NCBI GenBank assembly: GCA_015680685.1
Contig: MNCI01011103.1
Span: forward strand, 358,724 to 422,723
Length of the DNA: 64,000 bases
DNA from: Gnetum montanum
Taxonomy: Eukaryota; Streptophyta; Gnetopsida; Gnetales; Gnetaceae
Reading direction: 5' to 3'
Position numbers and translations under genes: made by a program. Below, one piece after another: positions 11,638 through 22,960 of this stretch. Within the stretch, counting starts at the first letter, position 1; each line of letters opens with the position of its first letter. The notes below the pieces were generated by a model. It had not been told where the DNA came from. It searched no databases and worked only from the letters and a program-made list of their open reading frames with translations.

Positions 11638-12881
11638 CTTCAAGAATTAGAAGAAAAAGAAAACACTCAGTCAGGGGTCTCACACTTGAGGACACTTGGG
11701 GTCACACTCGGGGTCTTGGAGGAAGATTGTAAAGAAGAAATTGTGAAAGATTGCTTGTAAGATGACTCGTCAAAGATAACATTTCAACCTCTTTGTTATA
11801 GTCCTGTGAGTTATGTTTATTATTATTTATTTTGTTTAAATTGTTTAGCTAGTGGTTTAGATAGTATCATGCTTGGCAAGTAATTTTGAGATTTTTAGAT
11901 TGCTCTTATTGTTCTTGTTGCACGATAGAAAATTTCTATTAAAATTTTTCCATAGAAGAGCTTGTGTTTGAAAGCCTTAAGAGCATTTTAGTAGTGAATT
12001 TTATTATTATGCAATTTATGAGAACCACTATTGAGATTTTTGTAAGAGAGCCTCTGCATGTAGTCAAGCCATTGAATGATTCAATAGTCAAGAGGGTTCA
12101 GAAAATCTTTTGTATTTTGATAGGACCAGAATAGCTCCTTTTATCTTTAAAGAGAATCTCTGTGGTATTTCAATCAAAAATTGTCAAGTCTTTTGAAGGT
12201 TCTATTGAATTCAATTGTTGACATCCATTATCTAGCCAAAATAGAGTCTGGAACGTGATAGTTTACGTAACAATTTTTTGGGTAGCATAGTAGGATTGTC
12301 TTGAAGAAATTGCTTATTTGAGCCTTAGAAGTTTGAAAAATTCTTAGTTATTGAATTTGGGATAGCTTTATTATGAAGTGTTTACTCATATCATTTTACC
12401 TTGTTTAAACATTTGAGATCTTTACACAAATCTACTTTCTTTTTCTCTTCTTTCTATTTCCATTGAATCTCGCTCTATTTCTAGTTTTCTTCTGGAACTA
12501 TCTCTTTCTCTGGGGAAAATTAGAAGTAGATTCACAGAGTTGTGCTCAAATGTTTTTACAAAACTTTATTTGTTACAAGTAGGTATTATAAGGACCACAT
12601 AGACTAGGCAATTGAATAGAATAGGAACTCTCAACAACTCACAGTACTTTGCAAACTTGCCTAAATCTCTTTAAGATAAGTCATTTATAGTTTTACACAA
12701 AAACCCAATCATTTCATTTTTCACAATAGCACACCACAACAGCACACACACATACTCACATTAACTACTGAGTCTATTTGGAGGTATATGGGCCTTGGTG
12801 TTGCCAGAGACCAGCAAGCACCTAAATCCTGTTTGAGGATACTCGTTGGTGGTCGCGTCCCAAACGGTCACCAACAACAGC

Positions 12882-13760
12882 GACCATCAGGACTATTATG
12901 ACTATGATGAGCCTTTTCTAGCTACTAGAAATATGTTAAATATTTTATAGGAGAATCCCAACTAGACACTTGAAAGATAGTCAACTCAAGTAGCTTGATA
13001 TGAGAAATATCCCCAGATTTGAAGAGGGATACAACTCAAATCTCTAGTACCATTTGCAAGCCTTTCATGATGTTGTGCCTTATAGAACATTGAAAATTAA
13101 TGGAAAAAGTTGAAATTATTCCTAAGGATACTCATTAAGGAATTTTAAAGATAGTATTGATCCTTAGAACTAGAATCTATTCATCGATGGAGTATGGTGC
13201 TAGATCTTTTCAATGAGTAGTATCAAACCTACTCCAGAGTGTCCAACTTGCGAAGACAAATCCAAGGATTAAAATAAGGTAATCATGAGTCATTGGATGT
13301 AGCTCTAGGTAGGTACTATTCTCTTTAGCACTAGTGCCTAGGCCATGGACACTCCCAAAGGAGTTAGCTATGCCATATCATAAATGGGCTCAAGAATGAA
13401 ACAAGGAAAACTCTTGGGATCTATGCCCAACAGATACCTTTTGAGCTATGGGCCTATAAGATCAAAAGGCTAATAGATTAGGTGGCCAAAGAAGAAGGAG
13501 AACTTAAAAAATGTGAGAGTGTAGAAGAATACAATAGGGACACCTACATTCGCAAAAGTGATGTGCATTTCTATGACACTAAGAAGGAGGCTTCACTTGA
13601 TGAAGTGATGTAAAGGAAAATGTTGCTGATACAAAAATCTATCACTGAGATATCAATAAAGGTAGATAATATGTGGGACTTCTTAGATAAAAAATTTTAA
13701 ATAGCTTTGAAGATTATAGAGGAACGAAGAGACTAAGGGGGTAGTGGTTAAGGAAGAAGG
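12882..13760 (+). pseudogene. GypA gag, central and C-terminal part
   Basis: Coding resumes directly after the duplicated ACAGC. RHLKDSQLK, MRNIPRFEEGYN and HLQAFHD match the GypB gag segment NRHLKDSW, MKNIPIFERGYN, HLQAFHD. The C-terminal part EEGELKKCESVEEYN near 13493-13540 matches EEGELRKKKSVEEFN in GypB. Gypsy gag builds the virus-like particle. Several stops are present. Confidence 0.8.
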
Positions 13761-14615
13761 AAGAAAAAGGATGCATAATAGAGTATTATAAAAACAAGGC
13801 TAAAGTTACAGTAATAGAGGAGGTTGTAGATTCTAATATGAATGATGATGGTTGTGACATTTGTTAATATGAACATCCTAAGGGATGTTGTCTAGTGGTG
13901 TCACATCTCCAAGAATCTGGGATATGCTTTAAATTCTAGATTGGTGAAACGACAAGCACCTAAGTGGTTTCCTTATCCATAAGGTAAATATAAGCAATAG
14001 TTTAACTAACAAATGTATTATCCAAGTGGAGCACCTCCTTAAATTCACAAGTAATATTAGCAGTGGCAACATCCATATTTGTGGGGGATGCCACCATCAT
14101 GATAGCAATATCCTTATAGGTAACCTAATCCCTATGGATATTACATCCAGTAGCTTTATCCTCACTTGAATTCTCTAGTTATGCTTCCTTCCCTTACCAC
14201 TACTACCCCACAAAATTCTACAAAGCACCTTCTCCAAGGGAGGAGTCTCCTTTTTCCTTCTATCCTCAACACTCATTAACTTCCACATCATAATTAACCA
14301 CACCTTTATTACCTACTCCATCTATGTAGGGTGAAATTCCAATGCAACCATAGAAAAGAAATTTTACAAGGGTAGTGCATCCATAGCCAGATATCCATCC
14401 AGGTGTTCCTAAACCTAAGCCTTGTAAAAGGTTATTCTTATAAACTAGTAGATCCATGAAACCCTTGTAAACACATGAGGCTACCAACCCTACTACATTT
14501 ACCTTTGAAAATTCTACCAAGCTACCTTCAAACCAAATATCTTCTGAAATCCACACTATCATGTTAACCCATGTAGTCACAAATTTGATAAGGTTGGCCA
14601 CCTTCCCAAGAAGCA
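13761..14615 (+). pseudogene. GypA zinc knuckle and Pro/Tyr-rich linker
   Basis: A Cys-His cluster CDIC-stop-YEHPKGCC lies near 13854-13893 and has an equivalent in GypB (23683-23719), where the stop falls at a different codon. After it comes a P, Q and Y-rich stretch with QYPYR and NPYGYY (about 14100-14150), also present in GypB. The spacing C-X2-C-X3-H-X3-C is unusual for a retroviral knuckle. This links gag to protease. Confidence 0.6.
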
Positions 14616-14990
14616 ATCTAATCTAGGAAGTCCCCTCATCTACTTACAGATCATAGGAAATGAACCATGCAAGGCTCTTTTGGATTTAGGTTCTAGAGTT
14701 AACTTAATTTTTCAAGAACTGTACAAAGCTTGGAACATTCCTCCTTTGAAAAAGAGTAACATCATATTAGAGTTGGAAAATTAGTCCATCATTGTTCTTT
14801 TTGGGTTAGTGAAGGACATTATGGTCACCATCTATGGGTGGTCTTGTCCTATTGATTTCCTAGTGATCCATGTGGAGAATTATAATGGGGACTTCTCTAT
14901 CATTATGGAAAGGGATGGTTAAGCACAATCATTATAAAAAGGTATGTTTAAGCACAATAGATGCTAGAATGAGGATTCAAGATATTTCCT
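14616..14990 (+). pseudogene. GypA retropepsin-like protease
   Basis: IGNEPCKALLDLGSRVNLI near 14653-14709 contains the active-site region (LLD-x-G-S-R-V-N-L-I). LVIHVENYNGDFSIIMER follows near 14860-14910. GypB has the same segments in the same order. It would cut the Gag-Pol polyprotein. Broken by a frameshift near 14920. Confidence 0.85.
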
Positions 14991-15589
14991 TGGAAATTTC
15001 GAAGAAAAATAATTTGGAAAAGTGAAGAAGAAAAGATTTCCATGCATCACATACAAGGTGCCATTGCATGTAGAAACTGTGGACCATCAAAGACACATCA
15101 CTTTAGGCATGTAATTAGTATGCTAAAGCATTATTAATTCAAAGGTGCCTATATGTAGTAGCCACAAAATAAGAAGGTACCCAATGGCTGATAACAGATG
15201 ATGAAATTGAATCAACCATGTGCATGGAACCAACTGAGAACCTTACCAGCACTTATGTTAAAAGCATGGATAAAATGGAGTAGCTCCATCACCAATTCTT
15301 CAATGCATAAATTGAATGTATTGGGGAGAGTTGGAGGTCCTTTATAACTTCAAGCAAGAGTCCCTTAAATTAAAGGCTCTACCAGCAAGCATGGAATATT
15401 CTTTTCTCAATAATGATAGGCTTGTTATCATCAATGCTAAACTTACTCCTAAAAAATGGAAATTGTTAAAGATGATGAAAAAATGGCCAATAATCTTTGC
15501 TTGGTCATATCATGAGCTTACAAGAATAGATCCTCATATGCTAGCATTGTATCTTATAGATGTGTCCATGAAGTCAAAGAGGTAATGAC

Positions 15590-16075
15590 AATGATGATTA
15601 AACCCCAAGCTCAAGCATATTGTCAAAGAGGAGATTGAGAAATGTTTCAAAGCTAGGTTCATCTACCTGATTGTGGATAGTGAATGGATTACCTCATTCA
15701 TTATTATTCTAAAGAAAGAATAAAAATGAAGTGTCTTCATAGACTAGTAGCTATTGAACATGGTAAGATATAAGGACCATTTTCCATTGCCATTTGTGGA
15801 CTAGGTTTTGGACACCATAGTAGGGCATTGCTATTACAACTTTCTAGATGGTTATAGTGGCAATAACCAAATCCAAATAGTATTGAATGACTAGGCCAAA
15901 ACTACATTCATGAGTTCCCAAGATACTTTTGCATACGAGAAGATGCCCTTTGGCTTGTGTAATGTCCTTGGTACATTCAAAAAATTGGTCCTTAGCATCC
16001 TTCAATAAGAAATTGGTAGTAAGGTAAAAGTCTTCATGGATGAAATTTTTACCTATGGGGTTACATTTGATGAAG
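15590..16075 (+). pseudogene. GypA reverse transcriptase
   Basis: RT begins LNPKLKHIVKEEIEKC near 15602. LDGYSGNNQIQIV is at about 15847-15885, and FAYEKMPFGLCNV at about 15930-15968. The catalytic box reads VFMDEIFTYG (about 16031-16060), so the second Asp of the usual MDD is Glu. The palm motifs are in family order but interrupted by stops. Confidence 0.88.
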
Positions 16076-16470
16076 CAAAAATGCCAATGTACTATCTTAG
16101 CCATGCATTAGTTGCCCAAAATACCTAATACATTGAAGTGGAGCAGTATTGTCTAGCACTAGTCTTCTCTTTAAAGAAGTGGAGATACTACCTCTTTAGA
16201 AGCCAAGTTAATGTCATTTTCAAGGACAACATACTCAAAACCATAACAATAAACATTTACAAAAGTATCCATATAGCCCACTGGAAAGCCATAACCATGA
16301 AGTTTGACCTTCATTATGTCTCTCAGTCCTTAATGAAAGGTCAAGCTATGGCCATGCAACTTACAATTTTAGCTGTCGATGATCAAGCAACCATAGATTC
16401 TGAATTCCTTGATGAATACATTAACATTGTTAGCCAAGTGCTGATGGTTATGAGGTGGTCATGCACTTTG
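16076..16470 (+). pseudogene. GypA RNase H (retroviral type) and tether
   Basis: YLSHALVAQ, YIEVEQYCLALVFSLKKWRYYL and KGQAMAMQL appear in order from 16090 to 16362, matching the Ty3-type RNase H and its C-terminal GQALAD-like end. It is open from 16138 to 16497, one of the best preserved stretches of the element. Confidence 0.85.
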
Positions 16471-16830
16471 ATAAGCTTTAATTACCCATGGGGTTAATGT
16501 CGCTGCCATCATAACATTCCCATTTGGTGATATCTGATCCTTCACCTATTATTTTGAGTTCCCATGTACCAACAATATAGTGAAGTATGAGGGTTTGATA
16601 AGAGGGATGATGGTATTTCATGACCTAGGAATTATATGCTTAGCAATCAAACGTGATTCATAACTTGTAGTTAACCAGGTAACCAAGGTCTATGCATGTA
16701 AGGCCAAATACTTACAATCTTACTATGACCTAGGAAAGTAATTATTACAACAATTCATAGACATTGATATCCAACACATAACTTGAGAATAGAACATCAT
16801 AGCTAATGCAATTTCAACATTAGCCCTTAG
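16471..16830 (+). pseudogene. GypA second (archaeal-type) RNase H
   Basis: FPCTNNIVKYEGLIRGMMV near 16558-16615 matches the C-x-N-N-x-x-E/K-Y-E-A/G-L pattern of the extra RNase H in Tat elements. VVNQVTKVYACK and IIANAIS then follow near 16671-16815, corresponding to the later helices and the AN-x-L-like end. Its place between the first RNase H and integrase is the Tat arrangement. Stops interrupt it. Confidence 0.72.
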
Positions 16831-17104
16831 TGTGATGCCAAATGTGTTTAGTAAGTTGCATACCTTAACCATGGACTATGCTACTTCCATCATACAGAAC
16901 ACTAAGGATACCTTTGTGATTGTCATTCATACTGCTCCTTCCAAGGAGTGGTATGATGATGTCAAATTCTATCTTATGCATGGTGAATCCTCGCAAGGCT
17001 TGACTACTACTCAAAAGGACACCCTACACAATTGGTCGAAGTAGCATGTAATCGTAGGTGATAACACATTATGTCAATGATCCTATGATGGCATACTCCT
17101 AAAG

Positions 17105-17600
17105 TTCCTAGGTAAAACCAAAGCCAGAATAGTCCTAGACAAGGTTCATGAGGCTTTTTGTGGAGGAAATATAAGATCAAGAGCTATGATCACTAAGATT
17201 AAACAATTAGGCTACTATCGGACCCATATGGAAAATTATTGCCTACAAAAGGTTAAGTGGTGTAACAAATATGCTAGAAAAAAATTGATTAGTGGCCTTG
17301 TCCTAGAACGAGGTGCCTAGGACACACAACAAATAATGACATGACTTCAAAATAAGAAAAGTTAAATTTAAACCAAGAGATAGGGTTCTCTACTTGAACC
17401 CCATGCAGATACCTCAACATACAAAATTTGAAATGCTATGGGAGGGATCTTATATTATCTACATAACTTTTCCATCTAGGGCCATGATGATTTACCACCT
17501 TGCTAACCTAGACAAACAATTATTGGTCAACATGCAATAAGTTAAACCTTTCTTGAAATCAAAGGTAACTAATGGGAACAACACCTCTACCGATGTCCAA
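17105..17600 (+). pseudogene. GypA integrase, core deleted
   Basis: The N-terminal zinc-binding part shows KVHEAFCGGNIRSRAMI and YCLQKVKWC near 17139-17265. The C-terminal part shows RVLYLNPM, KFEMLWEGSYII and LLVNMQ-stop-VKPFLKSK near 17380-17568. The catalytic core that should lie between them (about 150 codons) is missing, so an internal deletion near 17290-17350 removed it. Confidence 0.8.
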
Positions 17601-17659
17601 TGGGAACACACTGCTTGATATCATATGAAAATCATAAGAAAATCAATGTTCCACTTAGT

Positions 17660-17684
17660 CGTGGGGGAGATGGCCATCCATGCA
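17660..17684 (+). other. Internal conserved purine tract after integrase
   Basis: CGTGGGGGAGATGGCCATCC (17660-17679) and the following bases to 17684 are identical to the reverse complement at 63499-63523 in GypC, in the same place relative to integrase. It looks like a polypurine tract but is not next to an LTR in GypC, where the true 3' PPT is 5 kb further on. Confidence 0.7.
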
Positions 17685-18585
17685 AAGATCTTGGAATGGC
17701 TCCTTAATTTTTCAACTTTGTTTTGCATCATTCTTCATATGTTTTTCATTTTCTTAAGTATTTTGCAATTTATTTTATATATTTTTCCTTAGTTAAATTT
17801 TCTTACATGTGTTTTCTTCTTTATTTCCATCAAGACTTTGATGCTTAATAAGGCTACTAGTTGCTAAAAGTTCAATTAAACTCTATCATCTGAATTAATT
17901 TCTTAATGACTAAATTTCATCTTTGATATGACATCAATTAATGGAACATTGATTTTCTTATGATATCAAGCAATGTGCTCATGTCATCCACTCATTTCAC
18001 TCAACTCCAAGGTGTTCTTTCTTCTTGAAAGCATGAGGTTCTTTCTTAATTATGACTTATAAAGAATCTGTGACCTCAAAACTTAACAAACTTGAATGAA
18101 TCCAGTGGAACTAATAAGGGTGTGGCTTCAAGGGAACTTGTTACCTTTTGTATCTACCTACCTTCTTGAGTTTTATGGGTATTCTTATTAATTCCTTACC
18201 ATTCCTACCATTGACCATTAATAAGAAGAATGTAGTTCCATGATGTGATTCCCATTAAAAAATTAACCAAAAAAAAAAACAAATAACATGGAAATTCAAA
18301 GCACATCCCTTAAACAAAATATTAGGCTACAAGCATTGGTTATGGGGCTAGAAAGACATGTTACCCATGCATAAAGGCACCCCTCTAACTAAGGTCCTTT
18401 CTAACTCCCTACTTCTCTTTTCTTTCATATTTATAATTGTGTGTGACCTTTGGGAGTATTTATGAACTCTGGAGTTTGAATGGTCTAAATGTGCTAATGC
18501 AAGGTCACTAGAGATGGATAAACTTGGTTCCAACTAAGGAAGGGATAATATTGGATCACATTAACCACATGTTCCATAAGGACTT
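17685..18585 (+). mobile_element. GypA post-integrase spacer, truncated
   Basis: AT-rich and non-coding. AAGGGTGTGGCTTCAAGGG near 18117-18135 matches the GypC spacer (reverse strand near 62990-63008), so both have the same spacer. It stops at 18585, where an inverted LTR starts. Confidence 0.6.
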
Positions 18586-19557
18586 TGATGAGCGATGGGT
18601 AGTCCCTATGCCCAACTGTAAAAATCACAAATGTTCATGTGCAATTCGGTCAAATTCCATGAATGGAACTAGTGTGGTATTTAGATTATTAAGCATTGAT
18701 CATAGTCACTATCGTTTTACTTGGACTAGTGGTAGTTTTTTCATGTATGGTTTAGTCTAAAGTAAGGTATATGATTATGTTGTTGTGAGGGCCTTAAACT
18801 AACCTTAATAATAACATAGGAATTAATTTTTTAATTTAATTAATAACAAGAAGATAAATTCTAAACTAATGATGAGTGTTTATTCCTAGCTTGTCGTTTA
18901 CATCCTACACTCACATACCCACTACTAGGATTACCAAGTGTTATGCTACTAGGTGAACCAAGCAATAACACTATTGAGATTACCAAACAAATATGTGTTT
19001 ACGCTTAAAATTAGTCGTGATCATTTTGTCAATTGATTAATTTGCATGGAAATGTAAATATTAGCTAAGTACATGAAAGTAAATTGCATTGCATGTAAAT
19101 ATATTCTAAGTCAAAGTGTTGGAATGAATATGAATCAATCTTGATCTTATTACCATTCATGGAATGTGTCTAGGTACAATGCCACTTAAATAAGATGTTA
19201 TATAATTGACTCAAATTCCCACTACAGGCACTCACTGAATCATTGCTAAGATCACAAAATAAAATTGCAAGATTCTAGCTACTATAATGACCAAAAGATG
19301 TTAAATATGTGGTGGGTTCTTACATATTTATAGGCAAATATAGGTGTTTCATCAATAGATATGTGTTAACACATTTAGCTGCCTTGACAGGGATGCATCG
19401 AAAAGGATGAGTTGATGAGGATGCATTGATGGGGCTACATCAATGCATCTAAGATGTGTTGCTTGTTAATTCATATACACATTTTCATCGACATGTGTCA
19501 ATGCATCTAAGATGCATCAACAGGGATGCATTGATGAGGCTTTATTAATATGGATGC
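18586..19557 (-). repeat. Inverted Tat-family LTR, truncated
   Basis: In plus orientation it starts TGATGAGCG, the reverse complement of the LTR end of this family. It carries GCCCAACTG, the TATTTATAGG (TATA on the minus strand, near 19325) and many GATGCATC repeats (19390-19545). No clean 5' end or PPT is found before the next LTR starts at 19558, so its far end was lost. Confidence 0.75.
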
Positions 19558-20466
19558 TAATGAGCGGTTGAGTAATCCAAAACCCAACTATATGAGATAC
19601 AAGTGTTCATGCATAGCTCGATTGAATTTTGTAGAGAAGGGAATGTGATTATGCTAGTAATTGATTTGATTTTGTGATTGTTGTCTTCCCACATGAGCTA
19701 GTAAAATCAATGTGTATGTTTTACCTCATACTAAGGTGTATGATAATTGATGTTGCTTTGGCCATCTTAATCCTAGTAAACATAATGTGAATGAAAGTAG
19801 TTTCTAAGTCTAAGTAAACAAAAGATGAATCTAGTATAGCCTAGGTTATGGACATCCACTCCTGACTCTTCACACATGTCTTAGACTTATGTATCATTAC
19901 TGGGATTACCAAGTACCTTGATATTGGGTGACTAAGAAATAATACTATTAGGGTACCAAATAATCACATGTTATGCTTGGAATCAGTCATCTCTGTTCTG
20001 CTAAAAAATAGTAAAAGTAAAGTTCATGGAAAAGTAAATTAGTAACTAGCAAAATAGTAATCAATAGAATAAGTAAAAATAGTAAACATTATTCTAGGTA
20101 AACAACAAAAACTACGTGAATGCTACAATGGCAAAAAGTAATCTTAATCTTTATTACTGTTCACACTTGTGTCCAAGGACAAGATGCTCAAATACAAACT
20201 CTATACAATCATTTCACATCACATTGCAGGCATACACTGCTAAGTACTAAGTACTAAAATTAAGAAAAAAAATGAATAGAGTTTCGCTAAGGTGAAATGA
20301 CGTTATTGTTTGGACCATGTGCTTAAGTGTTGTATTTATAGCCCTGCACGTGTTCACGATATTGGATATTTGACATCGTAGCTTGCTCCATGATATCGAG
20401 GATTCAATATTGCAACTTTGATATTGAATGTGCAATATCATAACTGTGTAAAAAATTGACTGATCA
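19558..20466 (-). repeat. GypB 3' LTR
   Basis: In plus orientation it starts TAATGAGCGG and ends ACTGATCA. TATA on the minus strand is near 20332-20340 (GGCTATAAATAC). Its U3 repeats are built on GATATTG-type units, unlike the GATGCATC units of the other LTRs. Confidence 0.78.
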
Positions 20467-20475
20467 TACCCCCAT
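20467..20475 (-). other. GypB 3' polypurine tract
   Basis: Read on the minus strand, ATGGGGGTA directly precedes the LTR start TGATCAGTC. This is where plus-strand priming would start. Confidence 0.7.
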
Positions 20476-20479
20476 AGCT

Positions 20480-22560
20480 AACTAAAAACTCATCCTCAAG
20501 TTAAAAAAAATGAGGGTGGGGTTCCTTATAAAATTTGGAGGTAGATTTACATGACACTGACTACTATGTACATGACTCTTAATTATTGTAGTGGTGTTTA
20601 CAAAATGACCCAAGATATGACATGACAACTTTATCAAAAGATAAAATTTCATCAATCTTGATGTAGCCTTATGTGATTCCTAGTTGCAATGGCTCTTCCA
20701 TCGGTTGCTTTCCATTGTCATTAGGCTTCTAAAATTTCTACTTATTCAAGAGCACCTGAAGTTTCTCCTCTTCTATTCTTGGATCATGTACCATCCATGC
20801 TTATTGTGCAATATGCAATGAAGTGGGTACATCTAATGGGCATGGCAATTTTGGAAACATCTAATTTGCCTTAACATACTAGGTTGCGAACTACCTTCTC
20901 TCCTCTTTGAATGCTTTGGCCTTTTCTTATAGTTCATGATAATTAGTTAATCTTCTAGTTAGGTTTGCTACTACATCTTTTTGCCCTTAGTAGCTAGCCT
21001 TCATTCTTCCAGTTCAGAGTTTGCCACTTGAAGTTTCTATAAAGCATCTTTATGATCTACAAACTCTTTTTCATATAGAGCATATGTGGTTGCTACTTGC
21101 TATTCTGGTTCATTTTTGGGTCTACCAACTATTAACATGGCCAAGTTAGTCTAACGAAGGTTAGCTAACCCCATGTATTCCTTTAGATCCTCGATCTATA
21201 GGTCTTTTTTTTCATTTTCACTTTGTGGACAAGGGCATAATTTTCTAGAATGAGTTGTCAATTTAGGATTTTGTGTTAACATGGTACTTATTTTGGCTTT
21301 GGCCATATTGATTTCTTTCTTATTGATTTGCTTATACATGCCCACCTAATCATGGAAGTGTTTTTTTGGCCTTTCATGTTTCTTTTCCATATTTTACCAT
21401 GTGCTTATTTTAATGGTTGACTTTTGTCAGATGGTGCATACCTCCTCCATTTAGAGATTTGATTTTCTCATATGAGGTAGCTCATGTCTTGGTTAACCCT
21501 CATCAGTTGTTCCCTTAACTAGTGGATGCTCTCCTCTAGGATGTTTTTTTGCTTTTCCATAGTTGTCAACCTCATATTATCAACAGAAAGTTGTTTATTT
21601 TCCTCTTGGAATATGATAAGTGCCTTAACATGTGCATATGTTTGTGCTTCTACAATAGAGGCATTCCATACCATTTTCTCCTTCTTTGTTTCCATCTATT
21701 TATTCTAGTTAATTAGATGGTTCATCTACTCTATCCTAAACTATTCTATTTGGTTTTACATAATAAATTGTATGGAATCTCTTTATTTAACTCTCAAGGA
21801 TTCAAGCTTTTCTTGTAATTTTAGAATTTCATTTTCTACATGCTTTGGTCTTGTATCTAACATGATTAGTTTTCCTTTAGTAGCAATGAGCTCAAACTGT
21901 ATTATAGTGACCTCACTAGGGATGTTGAAAAGTATTATCATGACTTGCCTAGTTTGTAGTACTCTATCGAGCACATCCTCATGGTTAGCAAGAGTCATTG
22001 AGATTTTAGGTACCATTTGAGCATCTCTAGCTCTAGTTAGATTTATTAATGGCATAATAGGTATGTTGAAAGATTCTTTGATGTAATCAATGATCATCTC
22101 TACCACACCTACTACATCTTGGTGCTATATTCCCACGACTATGGCTCCTTCTCTTATCTCTAGCACCACTTGGAATGATGCAATGTTTCCAAAGATTTGT
22201 TATGATCATTGATCCCCTGATCCTAACTTTAGTGAGATTTATCTACTTTCTCAATTTGGTAAAACTATGGACTCTATGGAATTATCAATAACTCTGTAAA
22301 GGTTAGCCTCCTCCCTTGTTCTACAACTGATGATTTCTATAATTTGTTGTAGATGATTCATCAATGGTCTATAATTTTGTGGAGATGGTGGTGAAACTTT
22401 TTGTTATTACTATTGTTGCTACTACTATTATTCTTGCTCTTATTCTTGTTCATCACTCTAATCTTTCCTAGGTGGTGCTAGTTTGAGTAATTTAGTGTAT
22501 GAAGCATTTTGGGCTCTTCTAGGAATGCCATTGGTGTATCTGAGGATTTTGGCTCTCTTG
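20480..22560 (-). pseudogene. GypB extra ORF, coiled-coil protein of unknown family
   Basis: The minus strand encodes a protein whose segments align with the extra ORF of GypC at 58540-61382. Near 22106-21783 a 107-codon open stretch includes VVEMIIDYIK, IPSEVTIIQFELIATKGK and NEILKLQEKLESLR; the GypC equivalents are VVEVVANHV and HPENITIT-stop-LELLNVRGR. Near the C terminus WMVHDPRIEEEKL (about 20750-20790) matches WTMHDPRSKEENM. The Glu/Leu/Lys pattern suggests coiled coil. It lies between protease and the 3' PPT because RT to integrase is deleted. No function can be given. Confidence 0.7.
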
Positions 22561-22609
22561 CACAACTTTCTAATAAGGTAAATAAATGGAAGTGTTAGCT
22601 TTCCTACCT

Positions 22610-22960
22610 TCCTTTCTTCACACTGCCTTTATATCTCGGAGTCCCAATCTTGCATCCACCATGCTCAGCCAAGATCTTTCCATTATGATTGGAAAGTTCC
22701 CCTTACAATTCTTAACATGGATAGCAAGGAAATCAGCAGGATAGGACCACCCACAAACAGTGGTCACAATGTCCTCCACCAATCCCAAGGGAACAGTAAT
22801 GGATTGGTCTACCAGCTTGAGCCAAATGTTGCTCTTCTTTAATGGGTGCAGGTTCCAAGTCTTGTACATGTCATGTGAAATCAAATTGACTCTTGAAAAT
22901 GAATCCAGAAGAGCTTTACATGGCTCATTTCCTAACACCTAAAGATAGATGAGGGGGCTT
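22610..22960 (-). pseudogene. GypB retropepsin-like protease
   Basis: The minus strand reads LGNEPCKALLDSFSRVNLI, then PLKKSNIWLKLVDQSI and IHVKNCKGNFPIIMERSW. The active-site loop is LDSFS, where GypA has LDLGS, so the key Gly is lost. The strand is open for 106 codons (22938-22618). Downstream the element jumps straight to the extra ORF. Confidence 0.85.

Larger units (their letters stand above)
9470..12876 (+). mobile_element. 3.4-kb TSD-flanked LTR-like insertion (solo LTR or non-coding element)
   Basis: The insert starts TGTTGGCAC and ends TCACCAACA, giving TGTTGG/CCAACA terminal inverted repeats, and is flanked by perfect 5-bp duplications ACAGC (9465-9469 and 12877-12881). Removing it rejoins the gag frame of GypA in line with GypB. 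A TATA box, CTATAAAAAG, lies at 11628-11637 and is followed by leader-like sequence. No internal LTR pair or pol domain is seen, so a very long solo LTR is the best reading; a large non-coding LTR element is the alternative. Confidence 0.75.
7461..18585 (+). mobile_element. GypA: decayed Ty3/gypsy element of the Tat lineage, 3' truncated
   Basis: It begins with a complete LTR and tRNA-Asp-type primer site, then gag, protease, RT, RNase H, a second RNase H-like domain and integrase pieces, all plus strand. Protease-RT-RNase H-integrase order is gypsy; a second RNase H before integrase marks the Tat lineage. The gag region is split by an insertion at 9470-12876. The element ends abruptly at 18585 where an inverted LTR begins, so its 3' LTR is missing. 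Confidence 0.87.

Noticed and set aside
12794-12810. Possible tRNA-Asp primer site (TTGGTGTTGCCAGAGA)
   Set aside because: It lies inside the TSD-flanked insertion, and GypA has a far better primer site directly after its LTR at 8344.
18348-18533. Minus-strand open frame at the end of GypA
   Set aside because: It lies in the non-coding spacer and has no counterpart in the GypC spacer.
17673-18585. GypA 3' LTR starting TGGCCATCC after the purine tract
   Set aside because: The GypA 5' LTR starts TGATGAAGGG, not TGGCCATCC, and GypC shows the same sequence as an internal spacer.
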